Counted from the first letter of the stretch, positions 31,249 through 41,790 are shown. The stretch: 64,000 nucleotides of DNA from Halobacillus shinanisalinarum (GCF_022919835.1 NZ_CP095074.1:930001-994000), one strand, 5' to 3'. Notes: a model not told the origin generated them from the sequence alone. Translations and numbers: made by a program.

Positions 31249-31482
31249 TTAGTGTAAACGCTCTCTTAAGGAAAAGATATCAATTCCACGATAATCTATT
31301 TTTTCACCATTAATAAAAAGAACAGGGATTTCAAGAAAATAGGTAGTTAACAACTGCGCATCTTGTTCTATATCCACTTCAGCCATTGTTATTTGATAAT
31401 CCATACTAAGAATATCAATCAGCTCTTTTACTTCATCACATAATTTGCAATTCTTCTTTGTATAAAGCGTTAGCGTATTCAA
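31249..31482 (-). CDS. Glutaredoxin-like thiol protein
   Basis: 77-residue thioredoxin-fold protein with the C12-x-x-C15 motif (KKNCKLCDEV) and the cis-proline region EIPVLFINGE. A glutaredoxin/DUF836-type reductant; in a bacillithiol organism it could act as a redoxin, but that is inference. It ends just upstream of the cggR promoter. Confidence 0.8.
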   Translation of the reverse strand: MNTLTLYTKKNCKLCDEVKELIDILSMDYQITMAEVDIEQDAQLLTTYFLEIPVLFINGEKIDYRGIDIFSLRERLH

Positions 31483-31534
31483 TGGCTCATTCTCCCTCTA
31501 CCTATAATGTTTACCAGTGATCCATTTTTTATTT

Positions 31535-31569
31535 AAAAAAACTAGAGCCACGTTAAGAAACGTGACTCT
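31535..31569 (-). terminator. Terminator after the 75-residue gene
   Basis: Stem AGAGTCACGTT / AACGTGGCTCT with a T7 run on the minus strand; it overlaps the end of the gene. Confidence 0.8.
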
Positions 31570-31780
31570 TGAAATCATAATAACCGTGGTCGATTTTAAA
31601 CTTCTTCGTTTCTAAAAACTCCTTTAATTCTATGCCACATTCATTGCGTTCCAGAGAACGATACAGTGACTTTAAATTAAATGACAGCCTTTCTTGTTGC
31701 TGTATATCAAAAACATGGATTCTTCGATCTTCTGGAATCTGTTCTGTTGATATGATTTTGAAACGAATAATAGTTGTCAT
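31553..31780 (-). CDS. Small protein of unknown function
   Basis: 75 residues, no membrane helix or signal, mixed charge, C-terminal basic/tyrosine stretch (KFKIDHGYYDFKSH). I do not recognise it. The ATG at 31780 follows AGGAGA at a good distance and its end overlaps a strong terminator, which support a real gene. Its start adjoins the short MITE-like copy. Confidence 0.6.
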   Translation of the reverse strand: MTTIIRFKIISTEQIPEDRRIHVFDIQQQERLSFNLKSLYRSLERNECGIELKEFLETKKFKIDHGYYDFKSHVS

Positions 31781-31819
31781 AATATCTCCTTTTCATGGAA
31801 AAGCAAGCAGTTTACCCTA

Positions 31820-32005
31820 TAGTGTGTGTTCAAAAAGTAGAATGATAACGTCGACACTAGCTCGTTCCTTGCGCGTCGTAAGAAGGTCGAGGCGCGGCAG
31901 TTTTGAGGCCACAGCGTATGCCTTTCAAACGTGAGAGGACCGGAAAAACCGAGCAACGAAGAGATTCGCTGTTTATCATTCGGTGACTTTTTGAACATCC
32001 TCTTA
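31820..32005. mobile_element. MITE-like element, short inverted copy
   Basis: Ends GTGTGTGTTCAAAAAGT (left) and AGAGGATGTTCAAAAAGT (right, inverted), each flanked by TA. Read on the minus strand it aligns with 16000-16301 over both ends and an internal part (CTCGGTTnnTCCGGTCCTC, GCGCCTCGA, GTCGACGTT). It lacks the ~115-base middle part. No ORF of note. Confidence 0.7.
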
Positions 32006-32072
32006 TATCCTAAAGATTAACATACTTAATAATTTAGTTAAATACTACTGAAAACAGCTAAAGTATTCAACT

Positions 32073-32109
32073 AAAAACTCCCATCTGCAAGCGCTAAGCA
32101 GAGTGGGAG
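32073..32109 (-). terminator. Terminator of tRNA-Arg
   Basis: Stem CTCCCACTCTGC / GCAGATGGGAG with a T5 run on the minus strand, 24 bases past the tRNA. Confidence 0.75.
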
Positions 32110-32132
32110 CAAAATCATATCAAACATCATAG

Positions 32133-32208
32133 CGCGCCCGAGAGGATTCGAACCCCCGACTGACGTAGAACCGGAATCTACCGCTCTATCCAACTGAGCT
32201 ACGGGCGC
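32133..32208 (-). tRNA. tRNA-Arg (CCG)
   Basis: 76 nt. Acceptor GCGCCCG/CGGGCGC, D arm GCTC...GAGC, anticodon stem GTAGA/TCTAC with loop TTCCGGT (anticodon CCG), and T loop GTTCGAATC are all complete. CCA is not encoded. In B. subtilis a tRNA-Arg also lies next to clpP. Confidence 0.95.
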
Positions 32209-32393
32209 AAATTACGAACGGCAAAATCTATTATACGGTTGTTCGTCAGGAAAATCAAGATCCATTTGTATTTAATCTTAACGAATTTTCATTATAAGTC
32301 ATACGTTTATCCCCAATAAATTAGGGTATGATGGTATAGGGAAGTTCGATTAAAACGGATTCTGAAGAAATTCGTCTAAGTACTTAGGAAATA

Positions 32394-32434
32394 GGTCAAA
32401 ATGGTACAATCTTTTCGTTTGACCTTTATTGACC
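32394..32434. promoter_or_regulatory. CtsR operator at clpP
   Basis: TTTGACCTTTATTGACC (32418-32434) is, inverted, the CtsR heptad pair GGTCAAA-N3-GGTCAAA with one mismatch. An extra heptad GGTCAAA is at 32394-32400. The pair overlaps the -35. Confidence 0.85.
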
Positions 32435-32447
32435 TTAACTGTATGAT
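32419..32447 (+). promoter_or_regulatory. SigA promoter of clpP
   Basis: -35 TTGACC (32419-32424), 17-base spacer, -10 TATGAT (32442-32447). Confidence 0.8.
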
Positions 32448-32495
32448 AAAAACATATTCCATCATATATGTAATGATGAAAAGGAGGAATTACAA

Positions 32496-33086
32496 ATGAA
32501 TTTAATCCCAACAGTAATCGAGCAAACAAATCGCGGAGAACGCGCCTACGACATTTATTCCCGTTTATTAAAAGATCGGATAATTATGCTAGGCAGTCCT
32601 ATTGATGATAATGTTTCCAACTCGATCGTCGCCCAGCTATTGTTCTTAGCTGCTGAGGATCCTGAGAAAGACATTTCCCTTTATATCAACTCTCCGGGTG
32701 GATCCATTACATCTGGTATGGCTATCTATGACACGATGCAGTTTATTGGACCTGACGTGTCTACAATCTGCACAGGTATGGCCGCTTCCATGGGTGCTTT
32801 CCTTCTTAACGCCGGTGCTAAAGGTAAACGTTATGCCCTGCCTAACAGTGAGGTCATGATTCACCAACCACTAGGTGGTACACAGGGTCAAGCATCTGAT
32901 ATTGAAATTCATGCGAAACGTATCATTCAAATGCGCGAGAAATTGAACAAAATTCTCTCCGAACGTACAGGTCAACCAATTGAAGTAATCGAACGCGATA
33001 CTGATCGTGATAACTTCATGTCTGCACATGAGGCCGTTGACTATGGTCTGATCGATAAGGTTATGGAAAAGACGAGCGATAAATAA
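32496..33086 (+). CDS. clpP: ATP-dependent Clp protease proteolytic subunit
   Basis: Serine peptidase forming the double heptamer that works with ClpX/ClpC. 196 residues with Ser98 (GMAASMG), His123 (MIHQPLGG) and an acidic partner near D172 (AVDYGLID). The ATG at 32496 follows AAGGAGG. It is a CtsR-regulated heat-shock gene, single, with its own terminator. Confidence 0.97.
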   Translation: MNLIPTVIEQTNRGERAYDIYSRLLKDRIIMLGSPIDDNVSNSIVAQLLFLAAEDPEKDISLYINSPGGSITSGMAIYDTMQFIGPDVSTICTGMAASMGAFLLNAGAKGKRYALPNSEVMIHQPLGGTQGQASDIEIHAKRIIQMREKLNKILSERTGQPIEVIERDTDRDNFMSAHEAVDYGLIDKVMEKTSDK

Positions 33087-33095
33087 TTATTTAGT

Positions 33096-33127
33096 AAAAG
33101 CCCACTGGTTCCGCCAGCGGGCTTTTA
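33096..33127 (+). terminator. Terminator of clpP
   Basis: Stem AAAAGCCCACTGG / CCAGCGGGCTTTT. Confidence 0.85.
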
Positions 33128-33216
33128 TCTTTTAAGGGCAATCCAACAAAGTGCATCATCTGAGAACATTCCCTTATCATTCACAAATTGTTCATACTTT
33201 CACATGAAAAAGTCTA

Positions 33217-33468
33217 CTATTCTTTTACAAAGTCGGCTAACTGATTTACCGCATTTTCTTCATCTGTACCATCTGCTATCAAGGTAATTTCTTCTCCATG
33301 ACCTACTGCCAAACTCATAAGTCCCATGATGCTCTTGGCGTTCACCCGCTTCTTATCTTTTTCAATAAATATGTCTGCGGAAAAACGGTTAGCCCGTTGT
33401 ACAAATTGTGCAGCAGGTCTTGCTTGTAACCCTGTTTCTAATTCAATGGTTATCGACTGTTCAATCAC
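33217..33468 (-). CDS. crh: Catabolite repression HPr-like protein Crh
   Basis: 83 residues of HPr fold with Gln15 in place of the EI-accepting histidine (GLQARPAA) and Ser46 kept (AKSIMGLMS). It therefore cannot carry PTS phosphate but can be phosphorylated by HPr kinase and serve as CcpA co-repressor. It is the last gene of rapZ-yvcK-whiA-crh, as in B. subtilis. Confidence 0.96.
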   Translation of the reverse strand: MIEQSITIELETGLQARPAAQFVQRANRFSADIFIEKDKKRVNAKSIMGLMSLAVGHGEEITLIADGTDEENAVNQLADFVKE

Positions 33469-33605
33469 TAATCATTCTCCTCTCTCTATCGTTATTTCGA
33501 TTATTTTTCAGAAAGCGCATACAATCCCTTTAAATAAAGAACGCTCTCCAGTTGAAAGCGTTCCTTAATTGTAAATCATTATAGCATGAAATATTTTAGA
33601 TTACA

Positions 33606-34565
33606 TTAGTTTTGATTACTTTCCTTCACTTCTCCAAGCCTTACTTTGTTCGCAAAATCGTCAATTTTTCGCAAACGATGGTTTATACCTGACTTACTTA
33701 TCGGGGCTCCTGAGACCAATTCACCTAATTCTTTCAATGATACCTCTTGATGCTGCAAGCGTAAAGTGGCTATTTCCTGAAGTTTATCAGGGAGTGCATC
33801 TAAACCTACGGAGTTTTTAATAAACCTTATATTTTCTACTTGTCTAAACGCAGCCCCAATTGTTTTATTTAAGTTAGCTGTTTCACAGTTGACGAGGCGG
33901 TTTACTGAATTACGCATGTCCCGGACAATACGTACATCTTCAAATTTGAATAAAGCTTGATGTGCACCAATATTACTGATTAATTCAGTAATTTTCTCAG
34001 CTTCCTTTAAATAAGTAATAAAACCTTTTTTTCTCTCCAATGTCCTTGCATGTAGACCAAAGCTGTTCATAAGCTCACATAAAGCTTCATTATGAGATTC
34101 ATCAGACGAGTAAATTTCTAAATGATAGGAAGAGGTTTCAGGGTTATTGACTGATCCACCAGCTAAAAAGGCCCCGCGTAAATAGGCACGTTTACCGCCC
34201 GTTGAATTTAAATACTTTTTCGGGATTTCTGGATTAGTAGATAGTGGGCCATTTAAGATTTCCAAATCCTTTAATACCTTTTCCGCATTATCCTTCATTC
34301 TGACGATATATATATTATTCTTCTTCAAACGCATTTTTTTGCGAACTAAAAGTTCCGCTGGGTATGGATACAGCTTCTTCAACAATGTATAAATACGCCT
34401 GGCGATGGCAGCATTCTCTGTTTGGATATCCAACAAGTAAGATTGATTTGATAACGAGAATGTCCCGTTCATACGGACGAGAGCCGCCAATTCTGATTCA
34501 TTACTGCTCTCATCTGCTTCATCAACGTTCGTTAATTCTTTTTTTATCTCTGATGCAAACGACAC
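33606..34565 (-). CDS. whiA: Sporulation/division regulator WhiA
   Basis: 319 residues: N-terminal LAGLIDADG-like domain (about 90-190; [24 protein letters not shown] sequence) and C-terminal HTH ([25 protein letters not shown]). DNA-binding protein involved in division and chromosome segregation in Bacillus. GTG 34565 follows AGGGGGTG at 7 bases. Confidence 0.93.
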   Translation of the reverse strand: MSFASEIKKELTNVDEADESSNESELAALVRMNGTFSLSNQSYLLDIQTENAAIARRIYTLLKKLYPYPAELLVRKKMRLKKNNIYIVRMKDNAEKVLKDLEILNGPLSTNPEIPKKYLNSTGGKRAYLRGAFLAGGSVNNPETSSYHLEIYSSDESHNEALCELMNSFGLHARTLERKKGFITYLKEAEKITELISNIGAHQALFKFEDVRIVRDMRNSVNRLVNCETANLNKTIGAAFRQVENIRFIKNSVGLDALPDKLQEIATLRLQHQEVSLKELGELVSGAPISKSGINHRLRKIDDFANKVRLGEVKESNQN

Positions 34566-34614
34566 AGATGTTCACCCCCTATTTAGAAAAACGTATAAAG
34601 CAGAGCAACGTCGT

Positions 34615-34680
34615 GGAACAAGGATTCAAGAATGTCCGGTTAAGTTCGGGGACAACGGATAGGATCGCACGTCCTGTTCC
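34615..34680. repeat. Long-range inverted repeat upstream of whiA
   Basis: GGAACAAGGA and TCCTGTTCC pair around a GC-rich middle between the yvcK stop and the whiA ribosome site. It lacks a T run; it may be a small intergenic repeat or an mRNA structure within the operon. Confidence 0.45.
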
Positions 34681-34690
34681 ATAAGAAAAT

Positions 34691-35643
34691 CTATAATAAT
34701 GAATGAAGCAAACGAGCTAGTTTATTTGTATCATGACGGATCGCTGACTTACTTTTGTCAATGATGTCTTCCTCAATAATTTTCAACCCCATTGTTTTAA
34801 TACGATCCATATCATAATGAACTGGCTCTGCATTTTCTTCGGCATACACTTTCCTAATATTTTGCCCGATCGGTTTATTATGAACAATAACTGAATGAAT
34901 ACAGCCTTCCCCTACATGGTCATGTAAAGCTTGCACATGATCAGCAGCCGTGTAACCTGACGTTTCCCCTGCTTGTGTCATTACATTGCATACATATGTT
35001 ACTTTCGCATTTGTTTCCCTTAACGCTTGACTAATCTCAGGAATAATAATGTTTGGAAGTATGCTTGTGTACAAGCTTCCTGGTGCAATAACGATTAAAT
35101 CGGCCGATGCTATTGCCTCCATGGCTTCTGGCAGAGGTTGGATAGGCAAAGGGCTGACATACACGCGTTTGATGCGTTTATTTACTTTAGGAATATTGGA
35201 TTCGCCCGTCACCAAAGTCCCATCTTCCATTTCTGCATGAAGGTTCATAGAGTGGTTGGCAATCGGGTAGATGTTCCCTTTCACATTTAACACACGCGAA
35301 ATTTCTTTAATACCGTGGTAAAAATCTCCCGTCATCGACGTCATGGCTGCTAACAACAGGTTTCCCATCGAATGGCCGGAAAGTCCATTCCCGTTTGCAA
35401 AACGATGTTGAAATAAATCAAGCAGCATGGGTTCTGCATCTGACAAGGCTGCAAGAACGTTTCTTATATCACCAGGTGCAGGAATAGAAAGCTCATCTCT
35501 TAATCTTCCTGAACTCCCCCCATCATCGGCTACGGTAACAATGGCTGATAAATCAATAGGGAAGTATTTAAGCCCTCGTAGTAAAACAGGCATTCCTGTT
35601 CCTCCCCAATGACTACAACCCTGGGCTGTTTAAGACGATCCAT
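34691..35643 (-). CDS. yvcK: YvcK family morphogenesis/gluconeogenesis protein (frameshifted near its start)
   Basis: UDP-sugar-binding CofD-like protein needed for cell shape on gluconeogenic carbon. The true N-terminus begins at ATG 35643 (MDRLKQPRVVVIG) but the frame breaks at 35604-35607, where the coding strand has GGGG; five G give VVVIGGGTGMPVLLRGL, the nucleotide-binding loop. Downstream DDGGSSGRLR and the rest are intact. Restored 317 residues, as in B. subtilis. The start overlaps no gene; the rapZ stop is 3 bases upstream. Without the correction the protein would start at 35593 and lose the glycine-rich loop. Confidence 0.9.
35604..35607 (-). other. Frameshift point in yvcK: G run one base short
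   Basis: The coding strand reads GTCATTGGGGAGGAAC; a fifth G restores the IGGGTG loop and joins the ATG at 35643. Confidence 0.87.
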
Positions 35644-35646
35644 GGT

Positions 35647-36531
35647 TTACAAACCCTTTCTTTTGTCGATGTCTCGATGCGTAACATGGGTCACAAAGTC
35701 ATTTGAAAAATAATTAGAGAGATCCTCAGCTAAAGCAACGGAGCGGTGTTGTCCGCCCGTGCACCCGATTGCTACGACGAGTTGGCTCTTTCCTTCTCGT
35801 TTGTACTGGGGAAGCATAAACTGCAGCAAGTCCTTGAGCTTTTCAAGAAATTTTTGGGTATCTGACCATTTGAACACGTACGAAGATACTTCTGTATTCA
35901 ATCCTGTCAATGGGCGCATGTGTTCAACGTAATGAGGATTAGGTAAGAAGCGTACATCAAACATTAAGTCTGCATCAATCGGGACACCATACTTAAATCC
36001 GAATGAAACCATCTGTACGGAAAACACTTGATGCTTTTGAGCCTTATATCGATCAAGAATTCGTTCCCTTAGTTCCTTTGGTTTCAAGCTTGATGTATTA
36101 ATAAGTGTTTGCGCACGACCCCTCAGTTCATCCAACATCTTCCGTTCCTGACGAATGCCTTCTAACGGGAGCCCATCTTGAGCTAATGGATGTGAGCGCC
36201 TCGTTTCCTTATAACGGGAAACGAGGGATTGGTCCTCTGCATCCAGGAAAAGTATGTGACTATCTAGCCACTCTTCTTTGCCCAAACGGTCTAATGCATC
36301 AAATAACGAATCAAAAAATTCGCGTCCTCTTAAGTCCATTACGAGAGCAACGTTTTTTATATTATTTGTTGAATCTTTCATTAAATCCAGAAATTTAGGT
36401 AAAAGCGCCGGCGGCAGATTATCTACACAAAAAAAGCCTAAATCTTCGAAGCTTTGTATAGCAACGGTTTTTCCTGCGCCAGACATTCCAGTAATGATAA
36501 CAAGTTGAGTATTATTTTCTTTTTCTGCCAT
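35647..36531 (-). CDS. rapZ: RNase adapter protein RapZ (YvcJ), nucleotide-binding
   Basis: 294-residue P-loop protein, Walker A GMSGAGKT (15-22), and the C-terminal RapZ domain with [16 protein letters not shown] and THRDIDKRK. In B. subtilis YvcJ hydrolyses GTP and affects competence. ATG 36531 follows GAGGAG; the 13 upstream in-frame residues are not conserved. First of rapZ-yvcK-whiA-crh after the nudix gene. Confidence 0.93.
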   Translation of the reverse strand: MAEKENNTQLVIITGMSGAGKTVAIQSFEDLGFFCVDNLPPALLPKFLDLMKDSTNNIKNVALVMDLRGREFFDSLFDALDRLGKEEWLDSHILFLDAEDQSLVSRYKETRRSHPLAQDGLPLEGIRQERKMLDELRGRAQTLINTSSLKPKELRERILDRYKAQKHQVFSVQMVSFGFKYGVPIDADLMFDVRFLPNPHYVEHMRPLTGLNTEVSSYVFKWSDTQKFLEKLKDLLQFMLPQYKREGKSQLVVAIGCTGGQHRSVALAEDLSNYFSNDFVTHVTHRDIDKRKGL

Positions 36532-36547
36532 TTGCCTTCGCTCCTCA

Positions 36548-37015
36548 CTACATAGGTCGAGACGGATCAAGGTCCTGATCTATCAGTTTAAAATCTGTCG
36601 TATAAACAAATGTTCCATACACTTGTTCTTTACTTGATAAAATATGTTTGAAAATATAACGATCCCCTTCTGCCATTGGCTTATCAAGCACATCTTCTAC
36701 AGCTACCCATTCAAGCTGACCCTCTTCACTGACTTCTAAAAGCTCTCCTTGATAATCTGTAGTATGGAAGGTAAACATCATCCATTCTTGAACTGTTTTA
36801 TCCTGTTCTTTCATGATAAAAGTGAATGATCCTTTCAGCTCGGGATCTTTAATTTGCAGCCCTGTTTCTTCTTTAAATTCACGTACGACGGAGTCTTTAA
36901 TATTCTCTCCTGCTTCCATTTTACCACCAGGAACGACATACCACCCACGTCTTGGCTTCTTTAACATTAAAATCTGATTATCTATTCTTAATATACAATT
37001 AGCAACACGCTGCAC
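36548..37015 (-). CDS. NUDIX hydrolase (YvcI-like)
   Basis: 155 residues with the Nudix box G-x5-E-x7-REFKEETGL in [17 protein letters not shown] (about 31-53). It sits where B. subtilis has yvcI, next to rapZ, and resembles 8-oxo-dGTP-type pyrophosphatases; RNA pyrophosphohydrolase activity is another possibility. Spacing to rapZ is 16 bases. Confidence 0.85.
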   Translation of the reverse strand: MQRVANCILRIDNQILMLKKPRRGWYVVPGGKMEAGENIKDSVVREFKEETGLQIKDPELKGSFTFIMKEQDKTVQEWMMFTFHTTDYQGELLEVSEEGQLEWVAVEDVLDKPMAEGDRYIFKHILSSKEQVYGTFVYTTDFKLIDQDLDPSRPM

Positions 37016-37144
37016 GTCTTGTCACCTCATTTTTTCTCTAGAGGGCATTCTTTATCTATTATACAATGAATACGCATGTGGCTACAATGTTATGCTTCTC
37101 TGAAAGAGCCGTTCTGTTTGTGATTTCATGATCAAAAACACACA

Positions 37145-37182
37145 ACAAAAAAAAAGGCACAGGTGATAAACACCTGTGCCTT
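37145..37182 (-). terminator. Terminator of trxB
   Basis: A 12-base perfect stem AAGGCACAGGTG / CACCTGTGCCTT with a T9 run on the minus strand. Confidence 0.92.
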
Positions 37183-37282
37183 AATAGAGATCTATCTATT
37201 AAAAGGGGGTCAATTAATCACTTATATTGTACCCCATCAATGTTTCATACGTGTTACAGGGGGGTTAAAATGGAGTTACTTT

Positions 37283-38263
<981 letters not shown>

Positions 38264-38314
38264 TTATCCTGTAAACATCATAGTAAATCTATTCAAAAGC
38301 GTCCATTAATGTGC

Positions 38315-39331
38315 TTAAGAGCGAATCCAAGGCCCGCCCTCTTCACTAAGCTTCGGGAACTGCTTACAGCCCTTTTCCCAAAGCTGCAGTGCACGGGAAG
38401 GATTGCCTGTGTGATACCACGAAATACTAAACCATTTATAGTAGTTTCTTCTACAAACTACTTGTTTATTCTTTAAGGCACGGAAACGCTCCATTGCTTC
38501 ATTATAGTAACCAGCACGTGCTAATGTTTCAGCTATGGCTAACTTTTGTTGTTCATGCATTGGGAATACGTTCCTTAGTGGTTCAATCAACAATGCTGCT
38601 TGCTCATCCTGTTGATTAGCAAGATAAAAACAAGCTAGATTCACAAAACTGTGAATATTTTTCTCGTCTTTCTTTAACCAAGCTTTCTCCAATTCAATTG
38701 CTTCATCTTCTTCTCCGCTATAAAACAAAGCGTAGGCATACTTGTGTTTAGCAAGACTGAATTCGGGAAACAGTTCCATCATTTCCTGCAAAACAGGCAA
38801 CGCTTGGTCCCATTCCTCATGTTCTAAATGATAAAAGGCTGTTTCTTGATAGATAATAAGTTCATCCTCATCATCGAACGCAAACTCATCTTCAACATCT
38901 TCCTCTTCTAAGGAGTTAAGCATCTCGAGAAGTTGTTCGGCAGCTTCTTCAAAGTCCCCATCATTGGTTCGTTCCAAATATTTTTCCGCATATTTTTTTG
39001 CATCATTCAATAAGCCAAGATGTGCATAATTGTTGGCCATTAGGTAATAACAATCTGCATATTGGTCTCCGAAATTAACAATCACTTCACTTAACAGCTG
39101 ATTCGCAGCATGATAAGAGCCAACTTCAGTATAGACGACTGAGAGTTGGCAAGAGTATAGTGGTTCATCCGGACTCATCTCAATGGCTTTCCTCAACCAC
39201 TTAACGGCAGCATTGAACCGCCGTTTTTTAAAGGCATGGATCCCATGAGAAAAGTAAAAGTTCCCTGTTGGTAAAAAAGGGATCACATTTGTCTTTTCAT
39301 TCGTTGCAGTAGGATTCGGTGATGTCGTCAT
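38315..39331 (-). CDS. TPR-repeat protein
   Basis: 338 residues of helical tetratricopeptide repeats (clear units near residues 25-125 and 155-320, e.g. FNAAVKWLRKAIEMSPDEPLY and WDQALPVLQEMMELFPEF), split by an acidic stretch (EEEDVEDEFAFDDEDE, about 142-157). Position between trxB and his matches B. subtilis yvcD, which is longer as I recall. Scaffold role likely; no partner can be named. Confidence 0.75.
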   Translation of the reverse strand: MTTSPNPTATNEKTNVIPFLPTGNFYFSHGIHAFKKRRFNAAVKWLRKAIEMSPDEPLYSCQLSVVYTEVGSYHAANQLLSEVIVNFGDQYADCYYLMANNYAHLGLLNDAKKYAEKYLERTNDGDFEEAAEQLLEMLNSLEEEDVEDEFAFDDEDELIIYQETAFYHLEHEEWDQALPVLQEMMELFPEFSLAKHKYAYALFYSGEEDEAIELEKAWLKKDEKNIHSFVNLACFYLANQQDEQAALLIEPLRNVFPMHEQQKLAIAETLARAGYYNEAMERFRALKNKQVVCRRNYYKWFSISWYHTGNPSRALQLWEKGCKQFPKLSEEGGPWIRS

Positions 39332-39458
39332 GACTGTCCCCCTATTTCCGTGTCCATCTCACTAATTATGCAGTATAACATAGAAAGGCTTGATGAAATA
39401 GAAGAATTTTGTATTTATTCGTAGATTCATGTAGGGATTTCTGAAGATTATTTGATTA

Positions 39459-39605
39459 GGGAAGAATCCTTTGGAGTTTGGTGAGAATCCCCTGAGGTTT
39501 GGGTAGAATGTTCAGCAGTTCCGGGAGAATCGTTGAATTTCGGGGTAGATTCCTATCAATTTTGGGTAGAATTACAAAGCAATTGGGCAGAATAAAGTTT
39601 TCCAT
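39459..39605. repeat. Seven-unit degenerate tandem array with exact 21-bp period
   Basis: The motif GGGTAGAAT, or a version with one or two changes, starts at 39459, 39480, 39501, 39522, 39543, 39564 and 39585, each exactly 21 bases apart. The 12 bases between are mostly diverged but tend to end in TTT. Units are not palindromic and there are no unique spacers, so it is not CRISPR. It lies between the his terminator and the TPR gene start (39331). Confidence 0.85.
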
Positions 39606-39618
39606 CTGTTCAGGACAA

Positions 39619-39652
39619 GACATCCCTAACTACAAATTTAGTCAGGGATGTC
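39619..39652 (-). terminator. Terminator of the his operon
   Basis: Stem GACATCCCTGACTA / TAGTTAGGGATGTC (one mismatch) followed by a weak T-rich TTGTCCT on the minus strand, 11 bases past hisIE. Confidence 0.65.
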
Positions 39653-39662
39653 CAGCCTGAAT

Positions 39663-40292
39663 CTATGATTGATGCCGTTTTTCTAACACAGCTAAGACTT
39701 GATCCAAGCTTACTCCGCGATCCGTCAACAGCATCAACAAATGGAATAATAAGTCCGCTGACTCCATCGAAAGCTCTTCTGGATCATCGTTTTTTGCTGC
39801 TATGATTACCTCTCCTGCTTCTTCCCCAATCTTTTTGGCAATCCGGTCCACACCTTCCTGAAAAAGTTGTGATGTGTAGGAATTCTCAGGTAAAGTTGTC
39901 TTTCGCTCAGAGAGCACATTTCTTAATTGGTCCAGTATCGCATAAGGCTGCTGTTCAACACCTTTATCACCCTTGTCGAGTAACGATTCATTAAAGCAGC
40001 TATACTCGCCTTTATGACAAGCAGGTCCTGATGGAATCACTTGGACTAACAGGGCATCCTGATCACAGTCAAAATGAATGTTTACAACCTTTTGCGTATT
40101 TCCAGAGGTTTCTCCTTTGTGCCAAAGTTCATTTCGTGAGCGACTATAAAATACGGTTTCCCCTTTTTCTAACGTTAGGTTGATTGATTCCCGATTCATA
40201 TAGGCAAGAGTCAAAACAGATTTCGAGCGCGCATCTTGAACAATGGCAGGCACTAATCCTTTTTCATCAAATTGAATGGCATCAAGATTCAT
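39663..40292 (-). CDS. hisIE: Bifunctional phosphoribosyl-AMP cyclohydrolase / phosphoribosyl-ATP pyrophosphatase
   Basis: Steps 2 and 3 of histidine synthesis. 209 residues: HisI domain (1-115) with HKGETSGN and the Cys-rich metal region CDQDALL...[10 protein letters not shown], then HisE domain (about 115-209) with [14 protein letters not shown] and [11 protein letters not shown]. The ATG overlaps the hisF stop (ATGA). Confidence 0.97.
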   Translation of the reverse strand: MNLDAIQFDEKGLVPAIVQDARSKSVLTLAYMNRESINLTLEKGETVFYSRSRNELWHKGETSGNTQKVVNIHFDCDQDALLVQVIPSGPACHKGEYSCFNESLLDKGDKGVEQQPYAILDQLRNVLSERKTTLPENSYTSQLFQEGVDRIAKKIGEEAGEVIIAAKNDDPEELSMESADLLFHLLMLLTDRGVSLDQVLAVLEKRHQS

Positions 40293-41047
40293 CGTACAAC
40301 GACTCCCTTCCCTGCTAAATATTCCTTCACATTGCGGATCGATGTTTCTTTATAATGAAAGATAGAAGCCGCTAATGCTGCATCTGCATCTACTTCTTCA
40401 AAAACTTCATAGAAATGTTCAGCTGCGCCAGCCCCGCCTGAAGCAATGACCGGTACCCCCACCACTTCCTGAATGGCCTTCAGGAGCGGTAAGTCAAATC
40501 CTGATTTCTCGCCATCTTTATTCATTGAAGTTAACAAAATTTCACCAGCGCCAAGCCGGACAGCTTCTTGAGCCCAGTCGGTTACCGTCCACTCTGTCGG
40601 TGTCCGCCCGCCATGCGTATACACACGCCACGTACCCACTGATTCGTCATAGCGTGCATCAATCGCAACAACGATACATTGGCTTCCAAAATAGTCTGCA
40701 CCTTCTCGAATCACCTCAGGACGGTTAACAGCCGCAGAATTCAGAGAAACCTTATCTGCACCATTTCTTAACGTTTCCTTCATATCTTCAAGCGTGCGAA
40801 TCCCACCGCCAACCGTAAAAGGAATGGCAAGCTCGGAAGCTACCTCCCGAACAACATCGATCATTGTTTTTTTACCTTCATGACTTGCAGAGATATCTAA
40901 AAACACAAGCTCATCTGCGCCCTGTTCATCATACACTTTCGCCAGTTCAACCGGGTCGCCGGCGTCACGGATATCAACAAACTGAATCCCTTTTACCACT
41001 CGGCCTTCCTTTACATCTAAACAGGGAATAATCCGCTTCGATAACAT
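40289..41047 (-). CDS. hisF: Imidazole glycerol phosphate synthase, cyclase subunit
   Basis: TIM barrel, 252 residues; forms IGP and AICAR from PRFAR and ammonia supplied by HisH. Catalytic D11 ([14 protein letters not shown]) and D~130 (IDARYDE) are visible, with VGGGIRT and ASGGAG phosphate loops. The ATG overlaps the hisA stop by one base. Confidence 0.97.
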   Translation of the reverse strand: MLSKRIIPCLDVKEGRVVKGIQFVDIRDAGDPVELAKVYDEQGADELVFLDISASHEGKKTMIDVVREVASELAIPFTVGGGIRTLEDMKETLRNGADKVSLNSAAVNRPEVIREGADYFGSQCIVVAIDARYDESVGTWRVYTHGGRTPTEWTVTDWAQEAVRLGAGEILLTSMNKDGEKSGFDLPLLKAIQEVVGVPVIASGGAGAAEHFYEVFEEVDADAALAASIFHYKETSIRNVKEYLAGKGVVVR

Positions 41048-41778
41048 TAGCGTACCTCCTCCCTAAGTGCATCAGAAAGCTGGAATCGATCCGTGTACAA
41101 CGCCTTTCCTACTATCGAACCGATGACGTTTTGCTCTTGGTATTTTTTTAGTTCACGCAAATCTTCGAGTCCCTGGATTCCTCCAGAAGCAATCACGTTG
41201 ACAGACGTTTCTGAACCTAAACGGACGATTTCCTCCGTGTTTGGCCCCTGAAGCATTCCGTCTTTTGCAATATCGGTATAAACAAATGTTTCCGCACCAG
41301 CTTCGGCGAGTTCTTTTCCTAAATCAACAGCCGTCACTTCCGAGCGTTCAAGCCAGCCTTCTGTGGCTACATAGCCATCTCTTGCATCTAAGCCAATGAC
41401 GATTTTTTCTTTGAATTTTTTCAAAAGCTGTTTCGTTAACGGAAGGTCACGGATCGCCAACGAACCGATAATCACCCGGTCCACACCACGGTCCAAATAA
41501 TAAGTAACATCCTCTTCAGAGCGGATTCCACCACCAATTTGAACCTTACAATGAAGTTCACGTGCGACCTTTACTACATGTTCAACATTTTGCTTCGATC
41601 CTTCCTTTGCTCCATCTAAATCAACCATATGGATCCAGGAGGCTCCCGCTTCTGCAAACTTTTGGGCTACTTCAAAAGGGTTATCGCCATACACAGTTTG
41701 TTTATTAAAATCACCTTGTTCAAGACGAACACACTTCCCGTTACGCATATCAATGGCCGGATAAATTGTAAAACTCAT
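41047..41778 (-). CDS. hisA: ProFAR isomerase
   Basis: 243-residue TIM barrel, ProFAR to PRFAR. D10 ([14 protein letters not shown]), D~130 ([11 protein letters not shown]) and phosphate loops IGGGIR and ASGGIQ are present. 12 bases after hisH. Confidence 0.97.
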   Translation of the reverse strand: MSFTIYPAIDMRNGKCVRLEQGDFNKQTVYGDNPFEVAQKFAEAGASWIHMVDLDGAKEGSKQNVEHVVKVARELHCKVQIGGGIRSEEDVTYYLDRGVDRVIIGSLAIRDLPLTKQLLKKFKEKIVIGLDARDGYVATEGWLERSEVTAVDLGKELAEAGAETFVYTDIAKDGMLQGPNTEEIVRLGSETSVNVIASGGIQGLEDLRELKKYQEQNVIGSIVGKALYTDRFQLSDALREEVR

Positions 41779-41790
41779 TACACATGCTCC

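Noticed and set aside
31250..31264. cre-like TGTAAACGCTCTCT near the cggR promoter
   Set aside because: The 3' half does not match and it lies inside the end of the glutaredoxin gene; not enough for a CcpA call.
31632..31998. ORFs of 100 and 73 codons on opposite strands
   Set aside because: They span the MITE-like element and the real 75-residue gene; no start signals or domains.
38315..39331. C-terminal frameshift in the TPR gene (shorter than B. subtilis YvcD)
   Set aside because: Other frames past the stop close within a few codons and show no TPR-like sequence, so the gene simply ends there.
39459..39605. CRISPR array
   Set aside because: Repeats are only about 9 conserved bases with 12-base gaps, no unique spacers, and no cas genes.
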